Source: Typha latifolia
Taxonomy: Eukaryota > Streptophyta > Magnoliopsida > Poales > Typhaceae
NCBI GenBank assembly: GCA_019914945.1
Contig: CM034107.1
Span: forward strand, 310,001-374,000
Direction of reading: 5' to 3'
Length of the DNA: 64,000 nucleotides
Shown: piece by piece, positions 46,393 to 58,309 of the stretch
Position numbering within the stretch: the stretch's first letter is position 1
Layout of the letters: each line of letters begins with the position of its first letter
The notes under the pieces: generated by a model
Database searches by the model: none
Told to the model about the DNA's origin: nothing
The model's input: only the letters and a program-made list of their open reading frames with translations
Made by a program: the position numbers and the translations under genes

Positions 46393-48930
46393 TTAGTTGC
46401 TGCTGCGGACATTACTAACTCCATAGGGTAATTTTACTTTCACAAGGTCAGCTGCCGCACGAGCAGCGGCAGATGCTTGCTCTGCTGCAGCGATAGCAGC
46501 TCGTGCTTTCTCTAGAACATCAGATTTATTTCTGCCTGTGTATAATTTCTCATCGCAAGGTGGCTCCCCAACCTGACTGTTTGCTGCGTTGATGCTGGTA
46601 AACATGGAAGTTTTATCTCCACTGACGCTGGTATGGCTATTAATTTGAGAAATTGACGCCTGAGGCAGTTGATTATTCTCATCCTTCCATGCAGGTGAAG
46701 CAGAAGTTGTATCTTTCGAAAGAGAAATGACTGGAGAGCCTTCAGCAATGAGTGCGGGTGCCTGGTTAACCAAGGGCTGTGATCCGCGCTGCATACAAGA
46801 GAAAAAGAATTATCTCCCGTAAAAGTTCTTACATATGCAGATGAAAACGGGAATCATGTAATATTACTCTTGTTTCAGAAGACACACTACAACTAGACCA
46901 GCACTTTAAATTTTAGCATTCCCGAGTGTCAAGCACCTTATTGTGCATAATTTATTATTCAAGCAGGTTGAGCACCAATTCATGACAAGTTTCAGGACAC
47001 CAATATAAGTACTAGAAATCAGCTTATAAGAAACTGCTGTTTTATACTAAAAGTATTTTGAATTAACAAAAAGAACATACCAGTAAGTCTTCATATTTTT
47101 TATTGAATTCTTCTTCAGTATTTGAAGAATCCCACTCCAGATTGTACTCTTGAGCAATTGCTTTAAGAACCTTCAGCTTCAAATCAGCAGGTGGAGCTCT
47201 CACCGATAGTTTCTCAATTATCTGCAGATATCAGGATGACTAATAATTTTCATTATGCTTCCATAACAATATATAGGATTCTCTGATTCGTCTTACAGTA
47301 CGATTGACACCACTGTCAGGTCGCAGCTCGGAAGCAGCTGTGACAAACTCCTTCCCGTACTTTGCACCAAATAAATTGCGGATCTGAATCAACTCTGGCA
47401 AGTCTGAGCATCTCGGTGAAGCAAAAATTATACTGGCAACAGCCTCCTGCAGTTCTATAGGGCAATCCCTGCCAACAACATAATGTAAGTGAAAATGAAA
47501 ACAATAAAAGAAAGCAACATAAAGAGTGTTAAAATATGATGTTTTGAAAATTTTACTATAAGAAAATGAATTTTCAAAAATAGTTCGAACTACTTAAACA
47601 AAAATGGTCAGAATTGAAAGAGAATGGAGGTGAAGTTTAAAAAAGAAAAGAAAAGGAAGCGAGTGGTCAGATAGGATAGGCTTGCAAGGTCTCACAAGTG
47701 AAGCACAGAGTGATATTTGAGATAAATAATTAAAACATACATCACGCTAGGAAAACCTGTTTATATTCTTGCAATATTAAGAAATCAGGGAGGAAAAGGC
47801 AAGGAAGAAGCCATTGTAGAACCATAAATGCTGATTTGATCTGTTAACGGTATTAACCCCATTTGATAATAATTGAGTTATTGTTACAAGTGAAGTAGTA
47901 AATATGTCCTATCTATTTCTTTATGTAGGATGCTGTGCAGATATGTTCAATAAAGAAACTAACCTTTGGGCTTCTAGAATAGGGATACGTGCAAGAACAA
48001 ATTCACAGAAAAGCTCTATAATCTCATAGGCAGCCAATATGTTCTGTTCCCGTATGATATGCTCCACCTATCATTAACACCCATAAATAGACAGATCAAA
48101 GAGATGCTAATGAACAAGAAGATTAACAAATAAATGTTGATATATTGAGAAGTTCGATAATTACCCGAATACGAGCAATGGCTTCTTGGCCAGTCTGAAG
48201 ATATTGAAAAATCTCCTTTCGCATATTTATCAGCTGTGCTTCTCTCTTATTGCGCAGCAGTTTGATTCGTGAAATAGCAAGGTTCAAGCAAGTCTTGCTA
48301 CAAAATGATATTAAATTTGCAGATTACAAGCACAGAAATATGCCCTTTCCTTTAAGCAATATGTTTAAGCCTACGCAAAAAGCCACACAGAATTGGAATG
48401 GCAGAGTAACTTAGAAAGGTAAAATTGGAAGAAATGGTCAGAAAATATAATCATAATATCTTCAAAAGAATAAAACTACAAGTATCATCATTCACCTAAA
48501 CAAAGAATCATACTCAAAAGCACTTATCCTTGCCTATTTTAAAAAAAGTCAAAAAAAAAAATTTATGCTCCAAGAAGAAGAACCAGATGGTGCCCTATCA
48601 GGAATCCAGTAGTAAGACTCCAATCTAGTTGGTTTGGAATCGACGGGAACTTAATAAATTTGCACGATTCCAAAGTTTTGGGCTTAGATCTGCCTAGGTT
48701 TATACTGAGTAGGATTTTGACTGAGATGCAACAAACATCACCAGATTTAGATTTCCACTTAATTTCAACCGAGCATACTAAATTCGAGATGAAACCAATT
48801 GGAATAATAAATATCAACAATCGACAAACCACAACTAAATCGTAAAGAGATCAACAGATGCATGGCTAAAGAGTCCGAACCATCTCGTTCCAAGCGTAGC
48901 TCGATTGAACAACGAGTTCAAAGAAGACAT
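46393..48930 (-). CDS. IST1-like protein (ESCRT-III associated)
   Basis: Six minus-strand exons (48930-48881, 48297-48165, 48067-47964, 47468-47297, 47221-47081, 46788-46393) sum to 996 bp, or 331 residues. The first exon, MSSLNSLFNRATLGTR, joins in phase to CKTCLNLAISRIKLLRNKRE. The IST1 domain (about 15-170) continues with QTGQEAIARIRVEHIIREQN, ELFCEFVLARIPILEAQ, ASPRCSDLPELIQIRNLFG and TAASELRPDSGVNR. A YNLEW motif and an Ala-rich helix near the C-terminus (ARAAIAAAEQASAAARAAAD) follow. IST1 proteins bind ESCRT-III and regulate the Vps4/SKD1 ATPase in multivesicular body formation. The fairly short tail lacks an obvious MIT-interacting motif, but I cannot exclude one. Confidence 0.92.
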
Positions 48931-49014
48931 CTCTTCGAAGAATCCCAGCTACCGACGAACCCTAGAAAGGATTTCTTCGCCGTGAGATCGACCGACCAAG
49001 TGAAGGTACCCCAA

Positions 49015-49062
49015 TCGGACCCGATAAGGATCCGATATCTTATCAGAAAGCGGGTCGGACTC
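49015..49062. promoter_or_regulatory. Inverted repeat with GATAAG boxes in the IST1-like promoter/leader
   Basis: GACCCGATAAG is followed about 30 bp on by CTTATC and then CGGGTC, its broken inverse, around a GGATCCGATATC core. It lies about 90-130 bp upstream of the IST1-like start codon. GATAAG (I-box) is a GATA-factor site in light-regulated plant promoters; a regulatory role here is inference. Confidence 0.35.
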
Positions 49063-52000
49063 TATGTTAGGCCCGGCTTCATAATTCACACTTGGGCTTA
49101 AGCCCATTACTCTAAAAGTGGCGGCCTTCGGCCTAGGTTGGGTTAAATTAACGCATAAAATAACAAAAACGTGCATCTTTTGGTTGATCTATTATAATAT
49201 AGTGAAAAAAATATAGGGTGCTATTTGTAAAAAAAAATTATTTAAATTATATCACCGTCCAAATTGCTCTTAATTCGGACGCGACCAACTAGGCCAACTG
49301 GTCAAGTTGTAAAATACAACCTAGAAAAGTTTAAAATATCTCCAGAAGGGTTAATCGGAAAACTGTGCACGAAAGAAACCTCTCATGGGTTATTTATTAG
49401 TATATATATATATATATATTGCAATTAGGTACACCATCTTTGTTTTATATATATATATATATATATATGGGGAATTACTTTTAAGCTCATTTGGGTGGTT
49501 CACGAGTTCCAAAAATCTTCCAAGAGAACAGTAGTAGATCTAACTTCTATGTAGGATGAACAACAAGTTGAAGGAAAAAAGAAAGCTTCCAACAAAGTTG
49601 ACGCTGTTCAAATCTTTAACTTTTTTCACATAAGTTTGCAAAAATCTTGGTGCCATTCCTTAGCATAAATTGTTTTTTTTTTTTAATACAGCTGTATAAA
49701 GTTTCATCTCATCCAGGAATTGTCATCCAAAAGAAGTTTCCCGGTAATTTAATATTTTTATGTTACATTGTGGATACAATCACATAGAACAAAATATATA
49801 AAGTCGCAGTTGAATAATTAAGTCAATCCTATAAAAAATTGAACAACAACAAACAACAAGGTGAGAGTGTCTAATTACCCAAATAAGGTGTTTTTCTATG
49901 GTTTAATGGAGAGAAAAAAAAAAGGAAGTATGGAACTAAAAATAATGATAAAATATGGTATGAAGTTTTTTCTTTTTTTTAAAAAAAAAAAGAATAACAT
50001 AAGGTAGGGTGTAAAATGAAAATCCCTTGGAAAATTTCAGTCTAACCCTTAACAATAAATAAAAATTCCAAAGAGGTGGGGGCGGTTTCAACTTTCAAGT
50101 AGTAGCAGGGTCTCCCCCACTTTGGAGCTGGCGTGATTCCAAACCCACAGCGTTTGCAAAATAAAAAAGCTAATAACATAGTAATGGGCGGCCGACTCAC
50201 ACACACACACACACACTTGCCCAATTTTAAAATCCCAGTGCCTTTAATTGGATCGCAATCCAAAGTATCCAGTTGCAATTCTTTTCTTTTCTTTTTTTTT
50301 ACTCTTTAGCCCTCCTTTGTTTTTTTCTCCTATTTTTATAGTTTTTAGGTGCGGGGAATGGCTAGGGGTGATGAACCGGCAATTATGACAGTGGACCCCA
50401 CTCTTTTTTGTCTGTCACTTTCCCCCCTCCAACTTGTATGGAATAAACACAAGTGGGGCCAGGCCACGGGAGGAGGGGGGGGGGGGAGTGGTTTCGTGAT
50501 TCTGACTCTTCCTTTCTAAAATTACGTTTAGAACCCTGGAATTTTCCCTACTAATGTTCATATTTAATTATAAATTGGAGCAGCGGGGTCCAATTAGATT
50601 GGTGGTTGCAAGACGAATAATGGTGGGGTCCGCGAGTGAATCTAATTAGGGGCGGGCACACAGGAACGATCGTACCCAGGAATTAGATCTCGCAATCCCC
50701 TAGAGAATCTGGATCGTACAATCATGACCACGCAATCGCGGGAACTCATGGGCCCTCCCTACCCTCACATTTAAAAATTAAAATTAAAAAAAAAAATCTT
50801 GCCGCTTGCGTGGCGATTTTTTTTTTAATTTAATCCATGTCGGCACGACTTCGATTCTGGTGCCGGAAATCGTCGCTTTAGATTTTGGTAATGCCGAGGG
50901 AGGGGAGCGGGGGGCTTAAAATAGAAAGCATTGCAAAAGTAACCGGTGCTTGAGAGTGGCGAGATGATTTATGTCTTTCCTTTTTAGGAAAGTGGAGGAG
51001 GAGGTCGAAGAGGAAGAGGAAGAGGGAGGTAACAAGATGAATGTATAATAAGACAAGTGGGAAAGAACTGCCAAATAGATTAATAAATATCTAATTTTAA
51101 ATAAAAAAACAACAATAAACTTGCATTAATCATCAACAACAACTTGCAGAGCAACTTGATGGTTAATGATTTTTTCCAAAACTTAAATTGATTTTATCTA
51201 TTTATTAAATTATTAAGATTTTAGCTTATAGCAATTAAAAGAAATACGAAATTCGAAAAAGCACAACAAAAATACAAAACCTAATTTAATAACAATGACG
51301 TGCCAACAGTGCGAAATTTTTCTCCTTCTCTCTCGATAGATTTTTGGATAGATAGATAGATTACTCGAGATGATGCGGACAGAGTCGTTCTTATCCAACC
51401 CACTTGTTCCCAAATGGTAATATTTTTATCCCACTGCCTAATTAAACCGCAGATCGTTTGGAGGTATACAAGGTTGAATACCAGGCAAGATCCAACTTTA
51501 TTCACTATTGTAAGCAAGAAGGCGAATAAAAAATATCGCAACTAGCCACGAGCACATCGATTGGAACCGCTATTATCCCCGCTATCCTTCCCCTGTCCCG
51601 CTTTCCGAGTTATATGGAATAACCCAACTCGGCGTTGGTGGAGGATATGGGTCCCTTGAACCCGAATAAGGAGGACTTATCCGATATGACGTTTTAATAT
51701 GTCATACAGAATAAAGAAATTTAAATGGATCGACCCCAATCTATGGGCTCGCAAGAAAATTTTGAGAGGTTTTGAAAGTTTTGAGGATCTAAATAAAATT
51801 TTTACTCCTAAATAATATAATGAGATTAATTTGGATTGAAGAGTATTTATCGGGGGGGAGGGGGGGATAACTTTATGATGACGTCTCCCCGGATAACGCG
51901 CAGTGGATAGGGGACTTTTGAGTTGGCAAATGCCTGAAAAAGGAAATAAACGCCCCCAGGAAACCGGAATAGTGGCGCAGGGAAGCGACTCACATTTTAC

Positions 52001-52421
52001 TATTTTCGGAAAGGGACAGATAAGGCGGAGGAATAAAACCGGGGGGGAGGATAAAATGACCCAACTCACCTACTAAGTTGGAGATATCAAAAGGGATAGT
52101 TACACATAGAATAAACTTTTTTAAAACAAAGATCATGTTATTAAGTTTGTGCCACATATTGACCTCAGAAATATCCCTAGTCTTTATATCTAAAATATAT
52201 TTTCAAAAATTTCACGCAGCAAAGCAATGAAGGCACCTATTTTTAACTATTTATACTTTATTTAATTGCTATATCAACAAATTAAAACTTAATAGTTTAA
52301 TTGATGCACACCTTTTGTATTGGTATTAGTCAAGATAACATTAAAGAAATATAGGTGGGTGCACAAGTTGCCATTATAAAATTACAATTGCATCTGACCA
52401 ATGGCATCATTATGTACCATC

Positions 52422-52460
<39 letters not shown>

Positions 52461-54600
52461 GTATATATGACTATGATTTTAGTTTAATATTTTAAATAGT
52501 CTACGGACTATAGGCTATTGGGACAACATATGGAATCAAAGTTGGGTAATGCCACATTCTTCTCCAAACATACTCATATGACATCAATGGGTAAAAGAAA
52601 TTTATATCAGTTCATATTAGGAAAAAAGAAAATTAACTAGCAATAGGATAACCCTATTTGTTGTTGAATGCAAGTTAATGCATGGCAAGTAGCCATTAAA
52701 GTTACAAATAGTATTAGTTTTACTGTCGTTGCCAGTTTAATTGACTGTTTTATTCTAAGCTTTTAAGGGTATGTACCTTAAACTTCTTCTAATTTATTGC
52801 ATGATATTAAGTTGACATGTTCAATAATTATAAATATTACTTAGTATATGTCCATCACCTCATCACAAAAACATGATCTCTTCATATTCTCTGATTAGTT
52901 TAATTAACTAAAAGTTTCATTTTTTTTACTAATGATAGTTTTGATCGTGGCCATAAATTTTAAATATTAAAAATAATTTCATATCGAAAAAAATGCAACT
53001 GAGAAATTGGAGGTCATATTATATAAGAAGCTATAGCTGATTTATTGTGGAGAAATTCGTAACAGTCAGAAAGATCTCAATTTAAGCTGAATCAAAATGT
53101 CTAATATCCATAAATTAGAATTTAAGCAATATCATACCTTATTTGGAAAAGAAACATTGCATTAAAATTGATATGTTCCATTGTTTAGACCTCGAAATTA
53201 TAAAATCTTTTATTATTTCACAAAAGTTTTTATTTTCTTAATAAATTTTTATAGAGATTAATTCGCTCTATTAAAATTATTTAATATGGTTTAGAATAGT
53301 AGCTCAACGTTGCGATGATCTAAAACAATGTCTTAGTAGCGTTTAGTTTAAAACTTCAACGATCTTAAATGATAAAATAATAATAATAACTATGATTATA
53401 TTTTTTAGGTTATTTTATATTGCTGAAAGATTATAATCAATGATTATTGAAAATTAAATAAATTAGTATTTATTTAACATTTTCATTGAAATCAACTAGA
53501 TCTGAGATCCCATCAGTAACCCACGTCGAATATGTATCTCTCTCTCTCTCTCTCTATATATATATGAATGAGGGGTATTAATGAGACTATATAAATATGA
53601 GAAATCATAGTATATATATATGTGTAAAACATCTGATAATATATATAACGAGGGATAAAATTGTAAAATTAAGATAAGAGGGAGGAGATAAGATGATAAG
53701 CATGAGAGGAGAGGAGAGGAGAGGAGGAAAAAGAAGCGAAGGGAAAGAAAACGTAAGCTTTAGAAAGAGAGAGAAAGCGCCAACAGTGGCGGAGGGGGAG
53801 GTGGGCCAAATCCGGATACCAGAAACCGGGATAGAGGATTTCATTAACAAACCGTGTACGAATCCCAGAAATTTGGGGACTGGGGATGGGGAGAGTCCAA
53901 ATAACCCACCAAAAATTTAAAATAAAAAATAAATAAACCCAAAAAGATAGGTGCCGCGCCGGGGTTTATGTTTTCTAATTATTATTATTTTTTTCTCTTC
54001 CTCTTTTTTTTTTATAACTTATCCTTTTCCGTCAGCCCGGTATTATGACTGAATAAAATTAACTGAGGTGTTAGACAAAAAAATATAGAGTTTTTGACTA
54101 GTTTAAGTTTCCTCACCAAATATTATAGCCAAGTAAATGAACTTTTAAGTAATTAGGTAACTTTTATATATATCATTATTTGAGTTGAAACGATTTTATT
54201 TAATATGTGGAAATAAATTTAGTAATTCTAAAATTTTATATTAAAAAAATATTATAAAATTAAGAAGAAAAAACAAAGAAAGATGGTTTCGGTTATGGTC
54301 ATAGTTTTGGTATTTCCGAGTGGGATAGAGATAGGTGGCGTTACAGGCTTAAGCCGGAAGCCTGCAACCCCTGAAACGTGCTTGCCACGCGCCGATCTAC
54401 TGTTCTCCTCGGTTTTGGATTCTCTTGCATGCGCTCCTCCTTTCCATTCCTTCCGTGACCGCACCACCCTCCCCCAATTACGATATTATTATTATTATTA
54501 TTATTATTATTTCCAAAAGGGCTTTTCCGTAATACCCGAATTATGTGGGCAGTCATCTGCAAAACAAAATAGTTCGTTTCACCCTCTTGTTGCTCTTGAC

Positions 54601-54605
<5 letters not shown>

Positions 54606-54650
<45 letters not shown>
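54606..54650. repeat. (GA)n microsatellite in the LBD upstream region
   Basis: About 22 GA units lie some 370 bp upstream of the LBD start codon. It is complementary to the (CT)n tract at 54842-54884. Confidence 0.9.
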
Positions 54651-54653
<3 letters not shown>

Positions 54654-54839
54654 GGGGGTAGGTTTTGGGCGACGCTGAGACCTCGGGGGACCCAGGACGC
54701 GTTTTCTTTCTACATATGTATAATGTATACTAAAACTCAAACCGCTTTCCCAGCTTTTGGAAACCAGTGGCTGCACTCCAAATCCACGGTTTTCGCCTTC
54801 GTACCCACTTATATACCCCATCCACCCGTCCGAGCTCGT

Positions 54840-54841
<2 letters not shown>

Positions 54842-54884
<43 letters not shown>
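54842..54884. repeat. (CT)n microsatellite in the LBD leader region
   Basis: About 21 CT units lie some 135 bp upstream of the LBD start codon, followed by a second short CT run near 54907-54921. In a leader transcript this would be a pyrimidine tract. Confidence 0.9.
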
Positions 54885-54888
<4 letters not shown>

Positions 54889-55019
54889 ACTCATCACATT
54901 CATCTTTCTCTCTCTCTCTCTTTTCCTCACAACCACAACGTTTCCAAGAAGACCTCCCAAGACCTGACCTTTCCTTCCTTTGGTCCAGACCAAAAAGGGT
55001 AGTAGGGAAGTTGGGCAAG

Positions 55020-55944
55020 ATGAGGATGAGCTGCAACGGCTGCCGTGTACTGCGCAAGGGATGCAGCGATAACTGCAGCATCCGACCGTGCCTGCAGTGG
55101 ATCAAGAACCCAGAGTCGCAGGCCAATGCCACTGTCTTCCTCGCCAAGTTCTACGGCCGCGCCGGCCTCCTCAACCTCCTCAACGCCGGCCCTGACCACC
55201 TCCGTCCTGGTACTTTTTTTTTTTCTTTTAACGTTTTAACCCCCTGGTAAATTTATTTAATTTGTTAGACGAGTTGCTAAGGTGGGGTTTTTGTTTGGAT
55301 TCGTAACAGCGATATTTCGATCCTTGCTTTACGAAGCGTGCGGTCGGATTGTGAACCCGATCTACGGCTCCGTCGGTTTGCTCTGGTCGCAGAACTGGCA
55401 CATGTGCCAAGCCGCGGTCGAAGCTGTCCTCAAGGGCGCGCCGATCGTGCAGCTCTCCACCGAGTCAGCCGCCGCCTCCGCCCCCTCGTCGGGACTCAAG
55501 CCCTACGACATCCGCCACGTCAGCAACAACAAGCACGCCGAGTCCGAGCTCCACAAGGTCGCCAAGACCCGCACCCGCTTCAAGCGCTCCGGGGCCGCCG
55601 CCAAGCCCAGCGCGTCACCGCACGCAGCCGAGCCTGCAGACTCCTCTCGCCCCGACTTCCTCCGGGCGCCGAGCCACGAGTCGTCGGCGAGCCACGGCTC
55701 CGAACCGGCTAGGAACGACACCGACAGGCAGTCCGTCGACACAGTGGAGGCGGCGTCCCACGTGAGCCAAGCCGAACCGAGCCCCGCGGCCGACAGCCGA
55801 GCTGAGCCGGATGAGATGGAGGAGGACGTCGGCTTGGAGCTGACCCTCGGGTTCGAACCCGTCTCCCGCGCCGCCCGACCCGGAACCCGGTGCAGCTATC
55901 GGAATCTTGACACGTGGGATCTCGGCCTCGAGTTGCCGGCTTGA
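55020..55944 (+). CDS. Class II LATERAL ORGAN BOUNDARIES-domain (LBD) transcription factor, LBD37-42 group
   Basis: Exons 55020-55209 and 55310-55944 sum to 825 bp, or 274 residues. The LOB domain begins [20 protein letters not shown] with the CX2CX6CX3C zinc motif. It continues through [15 protein letters not shown] and the class II block [20 protein letters not shown], without the leucine-zipper coil of class I. The intron falls between HLRP and AIF, the usual position. The tail is GC-rich, Ala/Ser-rich and carries two LxLxL repressor-like (EAR) motifs, LELTL at 239-243 and LGLEL at 268-272. LBD37/38/39 repress anthocyanin and nitrate-response genes, and LBD40-42 relatives respond to hypoxia or act in development. 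The exact orthologue is not resolved. An in-frame extension upstream of the ATG runs through the CT repeat and is not credible as coding. Confidence 0.95.
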
Positions 55945-57144
55945 GCTTCGATAGAATAAGAACATGAGACGGTGTACTTTTTTTTCTTTTCTTTTCTTCT
56001 TCCCGATAATGAAAAGTAGAGTTCATAGGCTGTGGATGTGACAGTTTTTTGGCGGTCCGTTAAAAAGGAATTTGTTTGAGCTAAATCCACCTCAATAATC
56101 TAATCTCTCCCCACCTCTCTAATCCTTATCATCATGTCTCTTCCCCTCTTCGGTGTTTTCATGTATAAATTAAGTTCCTACTTTCCACAACGAGTAGTAG
56201 TAGTGAATGATGAGATCGAGATCCAAATTTCCATGTCTGGTAAAATACATGAGGTTGAGCTTCTAATTCTAGGGTAATGGATTCTTTAATTATATTATGG
56301 GGTTCTTAATCTCGCATTAAATGATTGGATTTAGTACCTAATTGGATGGGTCCGGGGTGAGTGACCCTTGTCCTTTCTTTCCATTTTTGTGTGATAAAGA
56401 TTGGTTATAAATAGAAGTCGTGATATAGATGTACGCAGATAGATTGTATTTTTTCTTCTCTCATCTGGTTAAATATTTTCTCATATTTAACTATTTTGTT
56501 AAATAATAATAATAATATAGCAGAAGAAATAAATGTGGTCACCATCTGGGGTGTTTGGCAGTAGCACACTGCATGCATTTAGCTTTTATTGCTACTGTTT
56601 CATAATTGTAAATAATATAGATATATTTATTTATTTTCTTGTTTATATAAATCAATAAAGTACATAAAGCTATTCTGGAGGTTGAGGAATAGTCTATTCC
56701 AAGAGTCCAAAGTTCAATCCACTGCACTGGAGGAAAGAGTGGGCTTCAGAGATAAGGGTGAGGGGGAAGCATCTAGGATAACCTCCCTACATATATAATG
56801 GTTTTATTTATTTATCTGTCTTCTTCTTCTTGTTTTCTATTATTTTTTGGTGGAGCTAGAATTAAATTGGAATGAGAAAAATAATAAATGGTAGTAAAAA
56901 TAATTATTAAAAAAATATTAATATAAATTGCATGTATGCTAAAATTGCAAATAGGTTAAATAACACAAATAAAAAACAGAGAAACATTTTATATAAGATT
57001 AATAAAGGATGTTAAGACTGTTAAGAATAACTTATTAGTGGTAAATTTTACTAAATTATGCCTTAAAAAAGTGGGTGGAGTTAAAGCAAATAATTAGAGG
57101 AATATACTAGAATAATTATCGAGTTGCCAAATAGCTCTCGGAGA
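55945..57144. other. LBD 3' region and AT-rich intergenic DNA
   Basis: The first 100-200 bases are the likely LBD 3' UTR, including a CT-rich run. AT-rich DNA without gene-like frames follows up to a TIR element. Confidence 0.45.
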
Positions 57145-57153
57145 GAAAAAAAA

Positions 57154-58300
57154 AGGATGATTTTATTTTCACCCGTAAACTATCACACATTTCCACATTG
57201 ACTCCTTGAATTTTTTTTTGGTACACACTAGCCCTCTAAACTATCAGAAATACCTCACCCCCCTGACATCGTTGACAGAATCAATGAACTGATCAAATTA
57301 CCCCTCCACTTATAATGACGAGATAATTAAGTGGCTTAACTAATATTAAATATTTTAATTTTTTAAACTCCTCTATTACCCTCTCCCTCTGCCTTAATCC
57401 CCTTTCTGAATATTTTAATTTTTTTAATTTCTTCATTACCCTCTCCCTCTGTCTTAATCCCGATCCTGATCCCTCCCTCCTCCTCCGCAATGGCTCTTGC
57501 AATTTCTTCAGCGACGCTGAGCTCGAAGAAGAGGGCAACAGTGACACCAGTCTCCGTCCTCCCTAACGACTCTAACGACCTCTCTGGTGATGCCGAGCTC
57601 GGAGAAGAGGGTAATGGCGACGTCGGACTCGAAGAAGAGGAACGCTGGGCTTGGAGATGATGGTGTGAGGCATTTGGAGAGAGAGAAAGCTCTAAGAAGA
57701 GGACGACGACGACGAGGAGGAATTTAGAGAGAGAGAGAAAGGGCTCGGAGAATATGGCAACGGCGACATCGGGCTCGGAGAAGAGGGTAACGGCAACACC
57801 GAGGTAGGGCTCGGAGAAGAGGGCGGATCTGTCTCGCCTTGATCGGCTGCAGTCGCCGGAGGCGGCGACATAGCGGTTGAAGCTATGCTGATCCAAGATT
57901 CAACTCCAACGGGAATGCGGATCTTGTGATGTATTCGAGCTCGAGCACGCTGGAGAGGAAGACGACAGTAGGCTGTGGAGGAAGTGACGGTGGTTAACAC
58001 CGTGGATGCAGTGGCTATGGCAGTGGAGGCTGTAGTGGGCTAGGTTGAGGCCATAGTAATGGAGGGAGAGAATGAGGGGGTATTTTCGTCCATCTAAATT
58101 TTTTTCATGACTTAGCATGTAACTTGCATATGTACGAGGGTAAAATTATTATATATTGGACGGAAATGGGTAACAGAACTCTAACGGAAGGGGTTAAGTA
58201 AAGTATTTTTGATAGTTTAAGGAGTCAGTGTGTACCAAAAAAAGAGTTTAAAAGGCCATGTGGAAATGAGTGATTGCTCGAAAGAAAAAGAAATTATCCC
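57154..58300. mobile_element. Long-TIR element with GC-rich repetitive cargo (Pack-MULE-like)
   Basis: Inverted ends of about 120 bp bound a 1147-bp segment. Left CACATTTCCACATTGACTCC corresponds to right GGAGTCAGTGTGTACC followed by ATGTGGAAATGAGTG, and GGTACACACTA pairs with its inverse. Flanks are GAAAAAAAA (57145-57153) and CAAAAAAAA (58301-58309), an 8/9 match at the 9-bp size expected of Mutator-like elements, though A-rich. The GC-rich core (about 57440-58080) holds five or six degenerate copies of a unit like CTCGGAGAAGAGGGTAACGG. It gives a 177-codon minus-strand frame (57896-57363) of Ser/Pro-rich low complexity, probably not a protein. No transposase was seen. Confidence 0.7.
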
Positions 58301-58309
58301 CAAAAAAAA

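Larger units (their letters stand above)
48931..55019. other. Large intergenic region: IST1-like promoter to LBD promoter
   Basis: The stretch is mostly AT-rich, with (AT)n tracts (49401-49419, 49448-49468, 52427-52457) and a T-rich patch. Between about 50340 and 50950 it becomes GC-rich with oligo-G runs (50472-50487) and several GTGGG(G)(T/C)CC-type words. A second GC-richer patch spans 51540-52070. The region 53690-53930 is purine-rich. No frame has recognisable protein character. Closer to the LBD gene lie complementary (GA)n and (CT)n tracts. Confidence 0.5.

Noticed and set aside
54723..55019. In-frame extension of the LBD protein upstream of its ATG
   Set aside because: It runs through the (CT)n microsatellite and gives a Ser/Leu repeat; LBD proteins of this class start at MRMSCNGC.
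55845..55870. GGTTCGAACCC resembling a tRNA B box
   Set aside because: It is inside the LBD coding exon and has no cloverleaf partner sequence.
57363..57896. 177-codon minus-strand frame inside the long-TIR element
   Set aside because: Ser/Pro/Leu repeats mirror the degenerate DNA minisatellite; kept only as cargo of the element, not as a gene.
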